Source: Bacillota bacterium
GTDB taxonomy: Bacteria > Bacillota > Negativicutes > Sporomusales > Sporomusaceae
DNA length: 64,000 nt
Direction: 5' to 3'
Assembly: GCA_023388195.1 (NCBI GenBank)
Contig: JAEWGR010000051.1
Span: forward strand, 1 to 64,000
Both the position numbers and the translations under genes were made by a program. This document shows positions 61,699-64,000 of this stretch, one piece after another. The number at the start of each line of letters is the position of its first letter. The stretch's first letter is position 1. The notes under the pieces are model-generated. The model saw only the letters and a list, made by a program, of their open reading frames with translations, was not told the origin of the DNA and did no database searches.

Positions 61699-61908
61699 AT
61701 GGCTGAAGTCCGGGTATTTAGTGAAAAATGCAAAAGCTGTGGCCTTTGTGTGGCCGTGTGTCCGCGGCAGGTACTGGCGATAGGGGATAAAGCGAATTCC
61801 AGGGGCTATTACACGATTGTTGTTGCCAACAAGGAAAACTGCGTGGGCTGTGCCCTGTGCGGCCTGATGTGTCCGGATATTGCGTTAGAGGTGTTCAAAG
61901 AGGCCTAA
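61699..61908 (+). CDS. 2-oxoacid:ferredoxin oxidoreductase, ferredoxin-like delta subunit
   Basis: 69 residues, a two-cluster ferredoxin with CKSCGLCVAVCP and CVGCALCGLMCP. This small subunit carries electrons out of the VorB/KorA-type complexes. GGGAGGTG lies seven bases before ATG 61699; the open frame upstream includes the operator and is not coding. First gene of a four-gene operon. Confidence 0.93.
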   Translation: MAEVRVFSEKCKSCGLCVAVCPRQVLAIGDKANSRGYYTIVVANKENCVGCALCGLMCPDIALEVFKEA

Positions 61909-61924
61909 GGGAGGAGCAAGTTGT

Positions 61925-62995
61925 ATGAAGAAGAAGCTGATAAAAGGGAATGAGGCAATTGCCGAGGCAGCCATAACGGCAGGCTGTAAACTGTTCTTTG
62001 GTTATCCGATTACACCTTCGACCGAGGTTGTGGAATACTTGTCAAAGTATTTGCCTAAAGCCGGCGGTACCCTGCTGCAGGGGGAAGACGAGATAGCGTC
62101 AATTAATATGTGCTACGGTGCGGCCTGTACAGGGGCCCGGGTTATGACTGCTTCCTCCAGCCCCGGCTACAGTCTGAAGCAGGAGGGCTTATCTTATCTT
62201 GCGGCCGCCGAATTGCCTGTCGTTATTGTCAATATTAACAGGACCGGCCCCGGGCTCGGCGGTCTGGGGCCCAGCCAGTCCGATTACTTCCAATGTACTA
62301 AGGGCGGTGGTCATGGCGACTATCGCCTGCTGGTTCTGGCTCCGTCCAAAGGGCAGGAAATGTATGATTATACGATGGCCGCGTTTGATCTTGCCGATAA
62401 GTACCGGAATCCGGTATTAATCCTCGCCGACGGCTTCTTAGGGCAAATGATGGAGCCGGTTGAGCTTAAGGACCGGCCTGATACGGAGCTGCCGGTCAAA
62501 GACTGGGTGACAGACGGCTGTATGGGCCGGGCTAAGCGCAAGATTGCCAGTTATTCACTGACCAATGAAATCGGGGAAAAGAATAATCTCTATTGGGAAG
62601 AAAAATATCAGGCAATCCAGGAGCAGGAACAGCGCTGGGAAGAATTCGGTACTGAGGATGCCGAATATCTGATTGCAGCCTACGGTACTTGTGCCAGGAT
62701 TGCCAAAACAGTTGTGTTAAATGCCCGCGCCAAGGGGATTAAACTAGGTCTTGTCCGTCCCATTACGCTGTGGCCGTTTCCGGAAAAAGCTTTTGTACCT
62801 TACAGGGGGAAACTCAAAGGAGTACTTACTGTCGAGCTGAATACCGGCCAAATGATAGAGGATGTGAAACTGGCACTTGAATGCAGTGTCCCTGTCAGTC
62901 TGCACCGGCGTCTGGGCGGCATGCTGCCCCATGAGGATGAGGTTCTGGCAGCGCTCATTCAGCAATTCAATATTTCCCTGGACCGGGAGGTGTAG
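61925..62995 (+). CDS. vorB: 2-oxoacid:ferredoxin oxidoreductase alpha subunit (VorB/KorA type)
   Basis: 356 residues. The N-terminal signature GNEAIAEAAITAGCKLFFGYPITPSTEVVEYL and EDEIASINMCYGAACTGARVMTASSSPGYSLKQEGLSYLAAAELPVVIVN are typical of alpha subunits oxidising branched-chain 2-oxoacids or 2-oxoglutarate; sequence alone does not separate these. Near an operon that yields glutamate, 2-oxoglutarate is an attractive substrate. GGGAGGAG precedes ATG. Second gene of the operon. Confidence 0.93.
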   Translation: MKKKLIKGNEAIAEAAITAGCKLFFGYPITPSTEVVEYLSKYLPKAGGTLLQGEDEIASINMCYGAACTGARVMTASSSPGYSLKQEGLSYLAAAELPVVIVNINRTGPGLGGLGPSQSDYFQCTKGGGHGDYRLLVLAPSKGQEMYDYTMAAFDLADKYRNPVLILADGFLGQMMEPVELKDRPDTELPVKDWVTDGCMGRAKRKIASYSLTNEIGEKNNLYWEEKYQAIQEQEQRWEEFGTEDAEYLIAAYGTCARIAKTVVLNARAKGIKLGLVRPITLWPFPEKAFVPYRGKLKGVLTVELNTGQMIEDVKLALECSVPVSLHRRLGGMLPHEDEVLAALIQQFNISLDREV

Positions 62996-62997
62996 CT

Positions 62998-63750
62998 ATG
63001 GAAAAGATATTTGGTAAAACCCAAGGCCTGACTGATTTACCCTTTCATTATTGCCCAGGCTGTACCCATGGCATTATCCACCGTCTCATCGGTGAAGTTA
63101 TGGAAGAGCTTGATATTATTGGCAAGACTATCGGTGTGGCCCCGGTAGGCTGTGCCGGTTTTTCCCTCGATTTTTTCAGCTGTGACTTTGTCGGTGCGGC
63201 TCACGGCCGGGCTCAGGCCGTAGGCACAGGCATCAAACGGGCTCAGCCTGACAAGCTTGTGTTCACCTACCAGGGCGATGGCGATATTGCTGCCATTGGG
63301 ACTGCCCATGCCATTCATGTGGCGGCCAGGGGCGAAAAGCTGACTTCAATTATGGTTAATAATGCGGTTTTCGGGATGACCGGGGGCCAGATGGCACCTA
63401 CTACCCTAGCCGGGCAGATAACGACAACAAGTCCTTATGGCCGGGATCCGGGCCTGGTGGGGGCGCCTATAGACCTGCCTAAGACGATTGCTACGTTACC
63501 TGGCGCCGTGTATGTGGCGGCTGTGGCAGTAGACTCACCCAAAAATATTATGCAAGCCAAAAAAGCGCTTAAGCGTGCTTTCCAGGTCCAGCAGCTGGGG
63601 TTAGGGTTTGCCTTTGTCAGCATTCTCTCCACCTGTCCGACGAACTGGGGCCTGACACCGGTTGACAGTCTTACCTGGCTCCGGGAAAACATGCTGCCTG
63701 TTTATCAAATGGGAGAGCTCAAAGTGCCGGAGGAGGTAAAAGGGCTATGA
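62998..63750 (+). CDS. 2-oxoacid:ferredoxin oxidoreductase beta subunit (TPP-binding)
   Basis: 250 residues, thiamine-pyrophosphate subunit. FHYCPGCTHGIIHRLIGEVM, APVGCAGFSLDFFSCDFVGAAHGRAQAVGTGIKRA, YQGDGDIAAIGTAHAIHVAARGEKLTSIMVNNAVFGMTGGQMAPTT give the TPP motif GDGD...NN. It starts two bases after the alpha gene, with GGGAGGTG upstream, and its stop overlaps the gamma start. Confidence 0.95.
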   Translation: MEKIFGKTQGLTDLPFHYCPGCTHGIIHRLIGEVMEELDIIGKTIGVAPVGCAGFSLDFFSCDFVGAAHGRAQAVGTGIKRAQPDKLVFTYQGDGDIAAIGTAHAIHVAARGEKLTSIMVNNAVFGMTGGQMAPTTLAGQITTTSPYGRDPGLVGAPIDLPKTIATLPGAVYVAAVAVDSPKNIMQAKKALKRAFQVQQLGLGFAFVSILSTCPTNWGLTPVDSLTWLRENMLPVYQMGELKVPEEVKGL

Positions 63751-64000
63751 TGGACAAAATACTCTTAGCTGGTTTTGGCGGTCAGGGAGTCATGTTTATC
63801 GGCAAAGTTCTCGCCTATTCGGGCATGTTAGGCGGCCGCGAGGTCTGCTGGATCCCCTCCTATGGCCCGGAGATGCGGGGCGGGACCGCCAATTGCTCGG
63901 TGCTGATTGCGGATGAGGAAATTCATTCGCCGGTCATCAGTCAGGCTGATGCCGGGATTGTCTTAAATCAACCGAGCTATGACCGGTTTTTGGAGCGGAT
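63747..64000 (+). CDS. 2-oxoacid:ferredoxin oxidoreductase gamma subunit (partial, cut by window end)
   Basis: Only the first about 84 residues are present. LAGFGGQGVMFIGKVLAYSG and SYGPEMRGGTANCSVLIADEEIHSP are the standard gamma-subunit motifs for this family. The ATG (or the adjacent one at 63750) overlaps the beta stop as ATGA. The frame runs open to the end of the window. Confidence 0.92.
   Translation, partial: MMDKILLAGFGGQGVMFIGKVLAYSGMLGGREVCWIPSYGPEMRGGTANCSVLIADEEIHSPVISQADAGIVLNQPSYDRFLER

Overview
The window (about 50% G+C) looks like chromosome of an anaerobic, endospore-forming Negativicutes, probably a Sporomusa/Pelosinus-type member of the Sporomusaceae. The clues are a single-chain pyruvate:ferredoxin oxidoreductase, a second ferredoxin-dependent 2-oxoacid oxidoreductase, a bioWFDA biotin operon behind a BirA-type operator, many sigma-54 functions, and tiny Gly/Cys-rich membrane proteins of the kind seen in spore formers. 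The taxonomic call is inference. No tRNA, rRNA, CRISPR array or complete insertion sequence was seen.

Region 1 (1-14.7 kb) is accessory. It holds two paralogous orphan TctC-type lipoproteins, a DUF4931 protein, an AT-rich acyltransferase, a QueG-like Fe-S protein, a nitroreductase between two inverted 29-base REP-like elements, and a series of very small genes: a His-rich one-TM protein and three related Cys-rich membrane proteins that share a promoter-like motif with identical spacing. Two orphan small-RNA candidates, a glycerate kinase, a NUDIX protein, a SprT-like metalloprotein and an HD-GYP protein complete it.

Region 2 (14.8-30.5 kb) is mostly metabolism and housekeeping. It contains the biotin operon (membrane protein, bioW, bioF, bioD, bioA; no bioB), a uracil permease behind a PyrR attenuator, yigZ and an RluA-type pseudouridine synthase, a chemoreceptor, mutY, a feo locus in which FeoB is split into GTPase and permease genes with a DtxR-type regulator next to it, and an SDR dehydrogenase.

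Region 3 (30.8-64 kb) is the centre of interest. After PFOR and HutD comes a large BTAD/AAA regulator, then a hut-type operon behind a sigma-54 promoter: sodium symporter, small membrane protein, unknown protein, HAL-family lyase, urocanase, imidazolonepropionase, formiminotransferase and cyclodeaminase. A sensor kinase with a periplasmic amino-acid-binding domain and an NtrC-type regulator follow, then gltS behind its own sigma-54 promoter, and a decayed partial copy of ftcD-fchA. Next, a sigma-54 activator stands divergent from a second HAL-family lyase (third sigma-54 promoter) that is followed by a BCCT betaine-type transporter. A three-subunit molybdenum hydroxylase and a 2-oxoacid:ferredoxin oxidoreductase complete the window; the last gene is cut by the window end.

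The main result is that both HAL-family lyases lack the Ala-Ser-Gly triad that forms the MIO cofactor. MIO-free members of this fold are known from ergothionase, which eliminates trimethylamine. Because one lyase precedes a BCCT transporter and the other heads a complete urocanate-to-glutamate pathway, I infer that this locus may catabolise histidine betaines (hercynine and/or ergothioneine) rather than, or as well as, histidine.
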